Source: Euphorbia lathyris
Lineage: Eukaryota > Streptophyta > Magnoliopsida > Malpighiales > Euphorbiaceae
DNA: 64,000 bases
NCBI RefSeq assembly: GCF_963576675.1
Contig: NC_088917.1
Coordinates: 73,456,610 to 73,520,609, forward strand
Reading direction: 5' to 3'
The notes beneath the pieces were generated by a model that did no database searches, had not been told where the DNA came from, and saw only the letters and a program-made list of their open reading frames with translations. Positions 33,187-44,832 of this stretch are shown here, one piece after another; positions within the stretch are counted from its first letter, which is position 1, and every line of letters starts with the position of its first letter. The position numbers and the translations under genes were made by a program.

Positions 33187-33203
33187 AATTTTTTTATAAT
33201 ATT

Positions 33204-33780
33204 ATATAAATAAAATTATATTATTGAATTTTAATTAAAATTAAAATTTAATTTTACTCGGAAACATTAAAATTAAAAACCACATGTGTCCTCGTTGAAA
33301 TAAAAAAAGTCGTTTCAAACAGAATGATATGAATAAATCTAAAAAAAAAAATCACACGTGTCCTTATTAAAATAATACTCTAAACTTAGTCACAATTAAA
33401 ACTTCTTACCAATACATACATATTTAATAGGTATCGAACTCGAAATCTTTCTTACAAAATCAGTTTATATTATCACTTGAACTACAATCCGTATTTAAAA
33501 AAAAAAATTAGATTATAAAAGTATTTAGATTATAAAAATATTGTTCCAAATAAATTGAGAGTATGGGAAAATTATTTAAAAAAATTGAATGCCACTTGAA
33601 CAAGTTGAATATGAATTGACCAAAAAAATTGTGAAGCAACTTGGGCTTCAACATGTTCCATCAATTATATGCCTAAAATTCTATAAATTTACCTTAAATT
33701 ACATTTGCGCCTAAATCGCCACCGCATGAGCCGAGAATAACACCACCACCAGCATAATTCAATTCCATCTTTTCCTCAGC
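33204..33780. other. Upstream region of the CML gene
   Basis: AT-rich, with no ORF or repeat boundary recognised. The last ~100 bases turn C-rich toward the promoter. Confidence 0.5.
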
Positions 33781-33827
33781 CACGCTTTGCTTCTCCTCCA
33801 CCACACGCGTTTATCTCCGTTTTCCTC

Positions 33828-33834
33828 TATAAAT
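33828..33834 (+). promoter_or_regulatory. TATA box of the CML gene
   Basis: tataaat lies 64 bases before the ATG at 33892, with a CT-rich leader (cttcttcctcctcctcctcc) between. Transcription would then start near 33860, which excludes the upstream in-frame ATG at 33787 as the main start. Confidence 0.7.
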
Positions 33835-33891
33835 CCCCAAATTCCTCTCCTCCATTTTCAATCTTCCCTTCTTCTTCCTCCTCCTCCTCCA

Positions 33892-34353
33892 ATGTCTAAC
33901 CCTACCGTCTTCTTCCAAGACAAGACCGAGCTCCAGAAGGTCTTCAATCAATTCGACACCAATGGCGACGGCAAGATCTCCCTCTCCGAGCTCGGCGGCG
34001 TTTTGAAATCCATGGGATCAACCTACACCACGGAGGATCTCGAACGCGTTATGGACGAAGTCGACACTGACAAGGACGGATTCATCAATCTCGATGAGTT
34101 CGCTTCTCTCTGTCACACCGCCGATGGTAACGTGGCTACGGAAGAGTTGAAGGATGCGTTCGATCTGTATGATCAGAACAAGAATGGACTCATCTCGAAT
34201 GTTGAGTTGCACCAGGTCTTGACTCGCTTGGGCATGTCGTGCTCTGTTGAGGATTGTGTGAAGATGATTAAGAGTGTTGATTCGGATGGCGATGGTTGTG
34301 TTAATTTTGATGAGTTTAAGCAGATGATGGCTGCTAAGAATGTCAAAAATTGA
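33892..34353 (+). CDS. CML27: Calmodulin-like calcium-binding protein, CML27/CML26-type, intronless
   Basis: 153 residues, a Ca2+ sensor of the plant cytosol and nucleus that changes shape on binding calcium and regulates partners. All four EF-hands are present: 22-33 ([12 protein letters not shown]), 58-69 ([12 protein letters not shown]), 94-105 ([12 protein letters not shown]) and 130-141 ([12 protein letters not shown]). Each ends in a glutamate at position 12, so four sites should bind calcium. The linker [16 protein letters not shown] is characteristic of the CML26/CML27 group. There is no intron, which is usual for this group. An in-frame ATG 35 codons upstream would add a low-complexity leader, but it precedes the TATA box. 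The RABA6-type gene lies ~16 kb downstream on the other strand, perhaps an old neighbour. The gene symbol is by resemblance. Confidence 0.93.
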   Translation: MSNPTVFFQDKTELQKVFNQFDTNGDGKISLSELGGVLKSMGSTYTTEDLERVMDEVDTDKDGFINLDEFASLCHTADGNVATEELKDAFDLYDQNKNGLISNVELHQVLTRLGMSCSVEDCVKMIKSVDSDGDGCVNFDEFKQMMAAKNVKN

Positions 34354-35229
34354 AGTCGCGATCTAGGTAATTCATCTCTTTCAATTTAACTTGGATCGGT
34401 TTCTAAATTTTGGACTGGAATCTGAATTTGATTTTAGATCTCTTAGATTTGCCGTTTAGAATGATTTCTGTATCGGAATACTGATAATTCCACAGAAACT
34501 TATATGTATGATGTACTAACGATAAATGCAATTTTAGTTTTTCTCTTTTCATTTAAACTTCTCTAGTTTTGGATCGAATTTATGTGGTATAGCTTTGAAT
34601 TAATATCAGATTATGTATTTGAATTCTCTTTTGACTGAATAAACAGAGAATTCTGAGTGTCATTATCATAATCTCGAGGTTCCAATAGATCATTTCATCT
34701 GAAAATAAGCTTTTATTGATCTGGATACATAATTACATGTTTGATTGAGATAATTTTTTTCTTTTTGATGTATTTTTGGGCTTGGATTTGAGATGAGATT
34801 ATTTTGTAATTTGGGAAGATTTATTTGAGTGCCATATTTTCTCGGAAACCAAACATAGGGTAGGAATTTGGAGAAATCTTTTTCCTGATCTTGAAACCAA
34901 ACATAGGGTAGGAATTTGGAGAAATCTTTTTCCTGATCTTGAAAATAATGAATGATTAACAATGGGTGATGGAAATAGAAAACTGTAGCGTTGCAGAGTA
35001 TGGAGAGAAGCAAGTACAATAATGAGAAAGGTGTACTTGTCAAAATTTATGGTTTATTTTGAAGAAATTTGGCCTAGTGAAATGCATTTACTAGTAGGGG
35101 AAGAAAATATTCTGTCCCAGATTGCCTTTTTCCTCCCTTCTTCCTCACACAAAACAAACACAACATTCATTTTCTCCTACTATGTCCCTGTTTGCCCACC
35201 TAATATAATTATTTATAGAGATTTTTTTA
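34354..35229. repeat. CML 3' flank with a 48-bp tandem duplication
   Basis: The 3' UTR and AT-rich flank. Two exact, adjacent 48-bp copies (gaaaccaaacatagggtagg...) lie at 34845-34892 and 34893-34940. No other gene is visible. Confidence 0.85.
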
Positions 35230-35680
35230 GAGAAGGATTAAATTTAATCCTAACTTTAAAAAAAATTGTATTTGGTTTTAATGTATGAAATCGTGCAAAT
35301 TTAATCTCATGTTACTGAAAATTTAAAAAAACTGATTTGACTAATATTTAATAAATTTGTCGATAAAGTGAAACAATTTCGTGCATTTTTTTATTGGTTA
35401 GTTGTAACTATATTAGAAATATAGTAAAAATTTCAGATACATTGAAAAAAATTATGATTAATTTATATGCAGTGACTTGTAAAATTTTTAACAAATTTTT
35501 GTAATCGTTTAGTGACATATTGAATATTTTAGACGTGTTGGGAAGGTTCGGTGTGAGTTAAATAATAATCAAACCGGGTTTTTCAAATTTTCTGCAACAT
35601 ATGACTAAAATTAATATTGTTTTCAAACATTATGGTTAAATTTAAATTTATGTTAGTCTAAATCTGCATTACATAAAAAA
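35230..35680. mobile_element. Degraded MITE-like element
   Basis: The left end (aaatttaatcctaac..) and the reverse complement of the right end (aaatttaaccataat..) resemble each other over about 45 bases. The interior is AT-rich and non-coding. No target duplication was found, so the limits are approximate. Confidence 0.35.
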
Positions 35681-35907
35681 TGTTATTAATTTGACTATTA
35701 CCTTTTCTGAATAAATATTGAGATGGGAAAATTACATATTTAGACCAATTTCATCACATGCTACCTAATTAGACTTTTCACCTTTTACAATACCCATAAC
35801 ACCCCTGTAACTATCCATCCTTGTCCATTCACTTTCTCCCTCGAACGATAACGTCTTTTTGCGATCGGTAAATACGAATTTGTGATCGCATTTCCAACAC
35901 CGGTGAA

Positions 35908-36806
35908 ATGGCTAGAATGGGAAAGAAGAAGGTAGACACGGTCGACGAGAAACAAAAGAAGAAGGTATGTGATTTACTTGACTGATTTTGAGTTTTATAT
36001 ATGTAATGAGGGGGTATATGTGCCGAAATATGTATTGAGGTTATGTAATAATGTTTATATATACATTAGTGATTTTCTGGAGTAATTTTGACTGTATGCA
36101 TGTGAACCATGCTTAGTTGAGGTCTGTTTTTTATACCAACTATTGAATACTATTTGTATATTTTATTAACGTTCTAATCATTGGATTTGTATACCTTGTA
36201 TACGTTTGGCTATTTGAGCTTTGGAAGGCGTCAGAGACTTTTTACGTGAAGAAAACCGAACTTGCTCCACCCGTGTAAATAGATGGAAGACAATCAAAAT
36301 CCCGACTTTTGATTAAGTGTTTGAGCTTCTAACTGTGAGTATCTCTACGTGATGTTCATGATGTTTACCTTATATTCAGTGTTTGATATATGTATTTATA
36401 GGAAAACACTCCTCCTCGATCCAAAACTTATTATGGAAGATACCGTGAAGAGTGCTTCTTGGTATAATGCTCTTGTTGATTATATTGAGGGTCGTCAGCT
36501 TGATTTTTATAAGTTTTTAGAGTTGTATATTGATGTTGATGGGAAGGACGGGGAGGGTAAGGATGCTGGAAAGGAGGCTTGTAAGGGTAAGGAGGATGGA
36601 GCGGGTGATACGTATCAGGAGGGTAATGAAAAAGAGGGTGATTGAGTTGATGAGAAAGATATGCCATCCCACGGTGTCATATTCGAGATCCGTACTTTGT
36701 TCGTCGAACACTAAGAGTGGTGTAGGGGTCAATTTGAATCAATGGATAAAAACGTATCGGGTTTAGATAACAAGTCCATGGATTTGGTCAAAGATGTACG
36801 GACCTT
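35908..36806 (+). pseudogene. Broken plant gene fragment with three recognisable exons
   Basis: Exon 1 (35908-35964) encodes MARMGKKKVDTVDEKQKKK and ends at gtatgt. Exon 2 (36219-36334) ends at gtgagt. Exon 3 starts at 36402 after a tttatag acceptor. In exon 2 this arm lacks one base relative to its inverted copy (ccacccgtg versus ccaccccgt) and meets a stop. Exon 3 has an extra A near 36420 and then a TGA at 36643. The encoded text (LNRWKTIKIP.., SASWYNALVDYIEG.., KEACKG acidic-basic repeats) is not a family I can name; it may come from an Ulp1/MULE-associated gene. A nearly identical inverted copy follows. Confidence 0.5.
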
Positions 36807-37523
36807 CCAAGATATGAACATTGTCCTCTAAGGTCCATACATCTTTGACCAAATCCATGGGCTTGTTATCTAAACCCGATACCTTTTTATCCATTGATTC
36901 AAATTGACCCCTACACCACTCTTGGTGTTCGACGAACAAAGTACGGATCTCGAATATGACATCGTGGGATGACATATCTTTCTCATCAACTCCATCACCC
37001 TCTTGGTACCTTTCACCCTCTTCTTCATTACCCTCCTTATACGTATCACCCGCTCCATCCTCCCTACCCTTACAAGCCTCCTTTCTAGCATCCATACCCT
37101 CCTCGTCCTTCCCATCAATATACAACTCTAAAAGCTTATCAAAATCAAGCTGACTGACGACCCTCAATATAATCAACAAGAGCATTATACCAAGAAGCAC
37201 TCTTCTCGGTATCTTCCACAATAAGTTTCGATCGGGGAGGAGTGTTTTCCTATAAATACACATATATCAAACACTAAATATAAGGTAAACGTTATGAACA
37301 TCACGTAGAGATACTCACAGTTAGAAGCTCAAACACTTGATCAAAAGTCGGGATTTTGATTGTCTTCCATCTATTTAGACGGGGTGGAGCAAGTTCAGTT
37401 TTCTTCACGTAAAAAGTCTTTGACGCCTTCCAAAGCTCAAATAGCCATGTATACAAGGTATACAAATCCTATGATTAGAACGTTAATAAAATATATAAAT
37501 AGTATTCAATAGTTGGTATAAAA
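36129..37523. repeat. Large inverted duplication, ~0.68-kb arms, 23-bp spacer
   Basis: The left arm 36129-36806 and right arm 36830-37523 are reverse complements with scattered differences, centred on 36807-36829. The right arm carries extra codons (a 15-bp and a few smaller insertions). A transcript across it would fold into a long hairpin. Confidence 0.9.
36763..37263 (-). pseudogene. Inverted copy of the gene fragment (right arm)
   Basis: Minus-strand copy of the fragment in the left arm. It has the same exons 2 and 3 (exon 2 reads through as FYVKKTEL..NRWKTIKIPTF..). A 4-bp duplication (gtcagtcag, near 37150) shifts the frame inside exon 3. It continues further than the left copy into FEIRTLFVEHQEWCRGQFESMD before running into the spacer. 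It is not a functional gene by itself. Confidence 0.55.
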
Positions 37524-38929
37524 GTACTTAAAACTTTACTTATTTCGAGCATCTGTAATCACATGCATTCGGAAGTACAAAGTAGAGACACGATATCCAA
37601 AAGTCGCGTTTCAATTATCACAGGTCATACGCTTAAGAAAAGGATACATGTTCAATTAAATGAGCTTAAGGGGATAGCTAAGTAAAACACATCACCATAG
37701 GTAGTTCACTCAATTCACACATTTTTAGTGGCTAAAGTGCTTACTCTCGGCTTATGTTCTTGCTTTAGGATTACGTTTTTATTTTGTACGTTCATCCGAG
37801 TTCCTCTACTATGCTACATGACTCCGATGATAATAAAATACAGCCTCGAATTGGGGTTGTGATGTGGTTAGAGGGTTAAAGGTATAACAAAGGTTAGGAG
37901 TTCTAGCGCTAGAAACACAGTTTAAAAATGGCTTTAACAAATATGAAGTGACTGAGCTTTTTATTCATTTTTTTCTGAGACGTTCTAATTTTAAGAACTG
38001 GGGAATGGAGTTCTCCCCTTTTTGTTCGTCTCTTTTTTTTTTCTTTTCTGTTTTTCTTTTTCTTTTGGATAGTAATGCTCATTCACTTCTTAGCCTTTTT
38101 GGCTTGCTACTATAATGCCATAAACAAAGAGAAAGTGCTAGAAGAAAACAAAGACTCGGTGTGAGCTTTTTAAAAACTCGGGTTAGGTAACAAACTAAGT
38201 GATAGTTTGCAAAAATTGGGTTAGACGAAAGAAGAAAACTACAGGCTGATTCATCGTTTATCATCTCAAATCATTGCATGCAGGTTCAACTTAGTATTAG
38301 GTGCAAAATCTGTAATCTTTCCACAAGTTAAAGCATTCACACAAAAATGTCAAGAAAAAGAGCTTTTTGATGTTCGCTCTTGGGCTCAAATTCAACTCAC
38401 AATTCTTGGGTTTCAATTTTGTGTTTATTAGTTCTCCCCAAACTCAAATTCAATATCACACGCCTTCAATTCTTAAGTTATCTACCTAAGTACTGATTTT
38501 AGCATTTCTTCAAAATTAGGGTCTAAATGCAATCTTTAGCTCATGCTCTTACAGATACAAGGATTGTGTCCTACACCTAAACTAGTTGTCATGCCCCAGA
38601 AACAAATAACAAAGTTTAGTTTCGAAGGAAGTTTTTGGTTTTAGGTCCTAAACATGCAAAAACATAAATAAAGCATAAATAAGACCCAAAAACGCTAAAC
38701 TAAACTAGACACGACGCAACAAAATTTTTAAAATTTGTACAATTTTTGTAAGTTTGTCTATCCCTCTTCCTCACACTTAAATCATGCAATAAGTTTCAAC
38801 ATTGCATATAAAAACTATAAAACACATGTGAAAGGAGTTAGGATGGGGAAAACAACTTATGGATTACCTTGCAATTGCCAAAACTTGATTATTGGCGCTG
38901 CCGGGTTTTTTTTTTTTTTTACCGATGAA
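37524..38929. other. Spacer without recognisable gene
   Basis: AT-rich, with a T/C-rich run at 38028-38066. No ORF of interest and no repeat boundaries were found. It may be the 3' part of the gypsy remnant that follows, read on the minus strand. Confidence 0.4.
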
Positions 38930-39841
38930 GGTTAAAAGCAGCAATCTATAATTAAATTAAAAAGAAAATCAAACCTAGAAAAAGTTAATCCAGACTTGGG
39001 TTGCCTCCCAAGAAGCACTACTTTATAGTCGGTTAGCTCGACATAGAGTTCCTTCCTAGGTGTAAGTTTCTACTTGCATTAGGAACTCGAACTCCTTAAC
39101 AAATAACCCGTACCTACAAAACGGATTAAGAGCCTCAAATAAGTTTAATGAAAGTAGGAGGCCGAATTTAAACATATTATGAAAAAGTTTGGTTTGCTCT
39201 CTTTTGGATTCTCTTGGTAGGTCGAAGAGAATGAAAACTTCTGAGCATGAAGCGAACCTAAACTTTTCTAACTTTTGAGGAAAAGGTAGTTGAGATACAC
39301 AAGTTTTGATTTGCTCTTTTATCTCTATCACATGATTTAGAATTTCAGATTCTGAACCGGGGTTGCTTTCCGTTTACGGTTCCTCACTTACCTTGAGTGA
39401 TGCATGTGACAGCGGACTTGGTTCTACCTTTTTGTCGTTCTTCAAGGAGATGACTTGAGCTGATTCCCTTTGTGGGATTTCTATGTTTTCCTTCATGCCT
39501 GGGAGAGCATCTCAAGATTGCTTTTGCATCTCATGGTTTATTTGAGCCAATTGGTTGCTCAAGTCCTTGCAAACCTCCTCATTGATTGTAACTCGGGCTG
39601 ACAGCACCTCATCTCGTGAGCTAGAGGGTTGTGGAGGAACTTGGCTTGCTTGTTCGTAAGGAAACATTCCCAATTCGTTTTCCCTGTGCTCATTAACAAA
39701 CCTATTTGGAGGCCTCAACATGTTAGGGTTCCCGTAGGACAAATTTGAGTGTTGAGGTCTCCTCCAATCACTATCATAAAAGCTGTAAGAATTGGGGTTA
39801 GAATATCTAAAAAAATTCATACCGTAATTGAAATTGTGCAC
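38930..39841 (-). mobile_element. Ty3/gypsy remnant: gag C-terminus joined to 3' internal end
   Basis: On the minus strand, 39841-39512 encodes a 109-residue piece like the C-terminal gag linker of plant gypsy elements (YGMNFFRYSNPNSYSFYDSDWRRPQHSNLS type, then a Gln/Asn-rich coiled segment). It is followed by ~0.5 kb of degenerate sequence and the motif CTTCTTGGGAGGCAACCC (near 38998-39015), which I know as common near the 3' internal end of some plant gypsy elements. Protease, RT and integrase are missing. Confidence 0.45.
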
Positions 39842-39926
39842 AAATTATAGATTAAATACACGAAGTAGAAGGATTTTCAAATTCGACATTTTCATGGAAA
39901 TTCATGTCCCTCATACGAAAACAATC

Positions 39927-40427
39927 GGGTAAATTACACCCATGATCACTGAACTTTACCCACTTCATTTCTTCCCAGTATGGTCACTGAACTTTACACT
40001 TTTTAACACCGGTGGCCACTTAACGCCTCAAAACGACTATTGACGGCTAAAAATAAAAAATCCAAAGCATTAATGATATTCTAAGGAACTTTAATTCTTG
40101 AAAATTTTCGTTTTGAGGTCATTTAGGTGTTGTTTGGTTAGGAGAGAGAAAGTGAATTTTTAGAGAGAAAAAGCTACAAAATATGTGATTTTCGAAAATA
40201 AAAAATGTGGTTTCATGGTAAATGTCGTTCTGAACCACTTTAATTCTTGAATATTTTCATTTTGAGGCCGTTAACGATCATTACGGTCATTTTGAGAAGT
40301 TAGTTAAATTGAGAGGTCACCGGTGTTAAAAAGTGTAAAGTTCAGTGACCGTACCGAAAAGAAATGAAGTTGAGTGGCCATAATGTGAAAATTGGTAAAG
40401 TTCAGTGGCCATGGGTGTAATTTACCC
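39927..40427. mobile_element. MITE, MULE-type, 10-bp target duplication
   Basis: 501 bp, flanked by the exact repeat gaaaacaatc at 39917-39926 and 40428-40437. The termini are inverted repeats (gggtaaattacaccca... / ...tgggtgtaatttaccc). They continue as imperfect repeats containing 'cactgaactttac' for ~110 bases. The interior is non-coding. The long terminal repeats and the 9-10 bp duplication suggest a Mutator-like origin. Confidence 0.85.
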
Positions 40428-40669
40428 GAAAACAATCTGGAATAAATGGTTTTTTTTTATTTTAAATACCTACATTAAACGAAATTTGAAAATAAAAATA
40501 CAATCATTGCCATTCTCATCTAAGTAAAATTAAATATGAATCATTTAAACAGTATAAAAAATATTTAAAATAATTAAATAGAAAAGACTACAATAATCGA
40601 AATTAATAAAAACAACAAAATACCTTTCCTCTGATCAGTGAGAAAAGCAGTCAGGATGCCTTTCAACCT

Positions 40670-42226
40670 ATATCCCGAAAAGAGATAGACCAAGCCATCT
40701 TCAGCATTGGGGCGTCTAAAGCTCCTGGGATTGATGGTCTGCCTGCTGGCTTTTACCATAAGCATTGGGAAGTTGTTAAGGAAGGTATCTATGATTTTAT
40801 CATAGGTGTGTTTAATGGTTCTAAGGATATAGAGCTGGTAAATAGAACCCTCCTGGTTCTGATTCCTAAAATTGATAAGCCTTCTTCCTTTTTGCATATG
40901 AGACCTATCAGTCTTTGTAATGTTCTTTATAAGACGGTTACAAAGATTGTGGCTAATAGAATCCGGGGCATTCTTCCTGCGATCATTTGTCAGAATCAGG
41001 GTATTTTTGTGCCTTGTAGACAAATGATGGATAATGTGGTGATTGCCCAAGAGATGGTCCACACGATGAAGATTAGGAATGGGAAGAAAGGCATTGTGGC
41101 TCTGAAGCTGGATTTGGAGAAGGCCTATGATCGCATCAACTGGAATTTCCTGATGGAGAGTCTGGATAGAGCTAGGATCCCGGACAGCTGGAGAAGGTTA
41201 ATTAAGGTATGTATAGCTTCTCCTATGTTTCAAGTTATGGTAATGGGGATATGTCGGACGAGTTTTCCCCGGGCCGGGGAATCCGTCAGGGTGATCCTAT
41301 GAGTCCCTTCCTTTTCGTTATTGCTATGGAGAGGTTATCTCACCTGATTCAAGATGCAATTGATAATGGGAGTTTCCACCCGGTGGCTATCAATAGCTTC
41401 TGTCCCCAAGTGACTCACTTATTCTTTGCAGACGATGTCCTTATCTTTCTGAAAGGTAATGAGGAGCAGTTGAGTGTCATTATGGATATTCTCGATTGTT
41501 TTTGTTCGGCCTCTGGGCAGAAACTTAATATCCAGAAATCTAGGATGATGTGCTCTAAGAATATGAATCCGAGAGTTTGTAAAAGATTAAGTGATCTTTC
41601 AGGTATTCCTCTGACTGATTCTCTTGGAAAGTATCTGGGTATTCCCCTCCACAGTGAGAGAGTGTCTAAAGTATCCTTTAATGATACTTTGGATAAAGCC
41701 AATACGAAGTGTGCCACGTGGAAAGCTAAGACTCTTTCTCTCGCTGGCCGCCTCACATTGATTCAATTAGTTAATTGTGCTTCTCCCAATCACATTATGT
41801 AGGTTTATCAGCTTCTGGATCCTGTTCTTAATGATCTTGATAAGATTAACCGTAGGTTCCTGTGGGGGGAAGCTGCGGAGGGAAGAAAGATCCATCTAGT
41901 ACCTTGGAGTGAGGTTTGTCAGCCGAAAGATTCTGGTGGTCTGGGCATTAGGAAAGCTAGGGACAATAATAAAGTTTTATTAATGAAACTCCTTTGGCGT
42001 ATGTGGCAATGCCCCTCCTCTCTTTGGGTTCGCCTTCTTTGTGGTAAGTATCGGAAAGACAAAATCTTCGGGGGCCCAAAGGAGAGAGTTGTCAATAGTT
42101 CCTTCCTCTGGAAAGGGCTTAGCGCCGTGTTTACAGAGTTCTGTTTGGGGGTTGGTCTGGAGGTGGGTAATGGTAAGACCATTAGTTTCTGATTTGACAC
42201 CTGGATTGGGGATAAACCATTAGTAG
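40670..42226 (+). pseudogene. LINE C reverse transcriptase, frameshifted
   Basis: RT motifs appear in order: KAPGIDGLP, RPISLCNVLYK, LDLEKAYDR, GIRQGDPMSPFLF and FFADDVLIF (catalytic box intact, near 41430). Then follow GKYLGIPLH and the connection region up to GNGKTISF. A one-base loss near 41239 separates the first two motif groups. An in-frame TAG at 41800-41802 and a TGA at about 42191-42193 break the rest. A 20-base C run at 42239-42258 lies just before the zinc-binding region. Confidence 0.88.
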
Positions 42227-43408
42227 ATGTGTGTAACTCCCCCCCCCCCCCCCCCCCCGCCTAGTGATATCCGTAACTGTAGGATTGCCGATGTGGTGGA
42301 CTCTGAGGGGGACTGGATCTGGTCAAAGTTTGATACCTTCTTTAGCCTGGAGACTCTCCTTAGAATTCGGGGAGTGAAGGTTTGTAATCAAGATGAAGAC
42401 ATGGATAGGCATTGTTGGGCGCTGACTAATAATGGAGTTTATTCTTGCAAATCTACCTTTGAAGCTTTTGCCCTCAACAGGTCCGATCCTCCCTCGGATG
42501 TTTGGAAATCCATTTGGGCCCTCAAAGTCCCCTACCGTATTAGGAGTTTCCTGTGGCTGGGAGTTAAGGACAGGTTGCTTACTAATTCGGATAGGCACAG
42601 ACGGCATTTGGCGGACTCAGGAGCTTGCAGTAGATGCAGAGGCCATGATGAGACCTTATGCCATGCTCTTAGGGATTGCTCTAAGAGTAAAGAGGTTTGG
42701 AAGAAAATTCTCCCACACCATATTCTCTCTTCCTTCATGGCCCACTATGTGAATGATTGGTTCTCTGATGGTATTAGTGGTAAATTATTGTCTTACATGG
42801 AGCATGGTGACATTTTCTTTGCTATCATCTGTCACCAAATTTGGAAGTGGAGAAACGAGGAGATTTTTGGTAATAAAACTGTGTTTATTCCAAACTTAGC
42901 TGATTTCTTCTCGAAAAAACTCTCCTCTATTATTGAGAGTTTCAAAGGGGATTCCCTTGCCAGGTCTACCCAGATTAGTGATGTCCATCTCGTGGGATGG
43001 AGCAGGCCGAGAGATGGGGTTGTGAAGTTGAATACTGATGGCTCCTGCCTCATCAATGGTAAGATTGCTGCCGGAGGTGTTCTTAGAGATGCGGGGGGCG
43101 CCTGGCTTTCTGGGTTCACCCAGAATTTGGGTTTGGGCTCTTCCTTCTCTACGGAGCTCTGGGGTATTCTTTCTGGTATCAAGCTTGCTAAAGGACTGGG
43201 CGTTAAGAGACTATCTGTGGAGTCTGATAACATGGAGGCCATCAAAATGATTTCTGATAATCATGCTATTGGTCTTAATAGCCGCAACCTTATCAAAGCT
43301 ATTAAAAGGCTTTGCTCTTCCTTTGAGATCTTAGAGTTCAGTCACATTTTCAGAGAGCAGAACCAAGTTGCGGATCCTTGGCTGCGGCAGGCCATGAGGG
43401 GATGTTAG
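42227..43408 (+). CDS. LINE C ORF2 C-terminal part: zf-RVT and RNase H, frameshifted near its end
   Basis: 393 open codons. The start inside the poly-C tract (giving a proline run) is not real; the frame continues the RT polyprotein. Residues ~60-145 carry the zinc-binding region (CSRCRGHDETLCHALRDC). RNase H spans ~255-390, with NTDGSC, STELWGIL and VESDN. Compared with copy A, one G is lost after 'gcggatc' near 43376, which changes the last ~12 residues and cuts the RNase H C-terminus. Confidence 0.85.
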   Translation: MCVTPPPPPPPPSDIRNCRIADVVDSEGDWIWSKFDTFFSLETLLRIRGVKVCNQDEDMDRHCWALTNNGVYSCKSTFEAFALNRSDPPSDVWKSIWALKVPYRIRSFLWLGVKDRLLTNSDRHRRHLADSGACSRCRGHDETLCHALRDCSKSKEVWKKILPHHILSSFMAHYVNDWFSDGISGKLLSYMEHGDIFFAIICHQIWKWRNEEIFGNKTVFIPNLADFFSKKLSSIIESFKGDSLARSTQISDVHLVGWSRPRDGVVKLNTDGSCLINGKIAAGGVLRDAGGAWLSGFTQNLGLGSSFSTELWGILSGIKLAKGLGVKRLSVESDNMEAIKMISDNHAIGLNSRNLIKAIKRLCSSFEILEFSHIFREQNQVADPWLRQAMRGC

Positions 43409-43567
43409 GTGTTACTACCCTTTCTGATCCCCCTATCTTTCTCTCTTCTCTTCTTTTAGAGGATAGGATTGGGGTTAGCTTTCCTAGGCTAATCCCAGGT
43501 TAGTTGTTTTTGTTTGTTTTTTCGTTTCCTGTTCCTACCAAAAAAAAATAATAAAAACAACAAAATA

Positions 43568-44832
43568 TCCAATTTTGTGTTTTTTCATTCAATTTCAACA
43601 TTACATTAAATTTATGAGAATGGATGAAAGATAATGAAAGTGAATGAAATCGATTCTATCTCATTTTCAAACCACTAAAAGTTTTAATAAAGCATCGGAA
43701 ATAATGTCTAAATACATTATTCTTAAATACAGGCTTAAAGCGCTTTTTGGCCACCGACCTATCTAAAATTTATGCATTTATCTCTTGACCTATTATATGA
43801 GCATATTTAGCCCATGACCCATCCAATTAGATAAAATTCAACCCACATTGGATGGAAAGTTAACAGTGTTAAAATATGTCAATGACGTGGCATCAATCAC
43901 CAATACGAAATTTACACATGGCAGATAAACAATTTCTAATTTCCACCTAGATAAAATGACATGGCAAAATTAAATATGTTACACAGTTAAAAAAACTTAA
44001 ATTAAAAACCTAATTTTTTTTACTAACTGTACCTATTCCTTTCCACTTCTACTACTTTCTAATACCTTCGACAATTGCAACTCTGCTCCAGGATACTTCA
44101 ACTTCGACTTCTGCAATCATCGACTTCTCCTACAACGATTCCGCAATTTCAACTTCATCCACTTCCGCAATACAATGACTTCTACTTTAGCGAATTCTAC
44201 AATTTCAACTTCGACATCCTTCTCTGTTTATTTCCTTCGACACATAATTCGACTCAAACCACTTCCTTCTCCAAATTTACCCGTCTGTTTATTTCTCCAT
44301 AAAACCTTCCCTACAAATGATTCCAACTCCAGTTTAACGAATTGACAAATTATCTCTAAGCTCTGGACATAAACTATGAATGTTCTTTGAATGTTATATG
44401 AATTATAAATGCGTGTTACATGTATTCATACTAACTTTATTTAGATTTTGTTTTTTATGGAATACTAGATGAGGGACAATATATATATATATATATATGT
44501 ATATGTATATGTAAAGCTAGTTGTTATTCATAGTGAAATGTTAAAATTAGATGAGCCAATTTAGTATTTAGGGGGAAAGGTTGAAATTGTGGATAATTCG
44601 TTGAGCTCGGTATGCTTTCTTACCCAAGCATAGTATCATACATTAGAGAGTTAGGGTGTAGTGAGGTAAATGGCATATATGTAAAATGCAAATTGACTAG
44701 CAAGCTTTGTTTAGTGAGGAATGATAGGGAGTTACTTGAAATTGCAAAGTTGCAAAAGTTGGTAACGGGGATAGTTTAGATTTATTTGCACAACATGTGC
44801 TTAATGTGTGACAAAATGAATTTGTAAATGTT
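43568..44832. other. Intergenic region with half of a MITE and a CT-rich tract
   Basis: 43735-43880 reads like one arm of an 'aaactttttggccac.. / acccatccaatt' type MITE, but no second arm was found. 44075-44300 is CT/AC-rich low-complexity DNA. A (TA)n run lies at about 44481-44499. No gene is supported. Confidence 0.45.

Larger units (their letters stand above)
40623..43548 (+). mobile_element. LINE (L1-type), 5'-truncated copy C, with 19-bp target duplication
   Basis: Flanked by the exact 19-bp repeat taataaaaacaacaaaata at 40604-40622 and 43549-43567. It begins inside RT, just before the KAPGIDGLP motif, and ends with a UTR and A-run at 43539-43548. It is the longest copy of this LINE family in the window and matches 1-1264 and 32467-33186. 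Confidence 0.95.

Noticed and set aside
33787..33891. N-terminal extension of the CML protein by 35 residues
   Set aside because: The upstream ATG lies before the TATA box, and the extension is low-complexity and not part of the family.
38896..38915. A tRNA primer-binding site at ttggcgctgccggg
   Set aside because: Its orientation (plus) conflicts with the gag remnant on the minus strand. It lacks several bases of the usual TGGCGCCGTTGCCGG, and no LTR edge adjoins it.
42227..42262. Proline-rich N-terminus of a new gene in the C-run
   Set aside because: It is the translation of a C homopolymer inside a LINE; the frame continues the LINE polyprotein.
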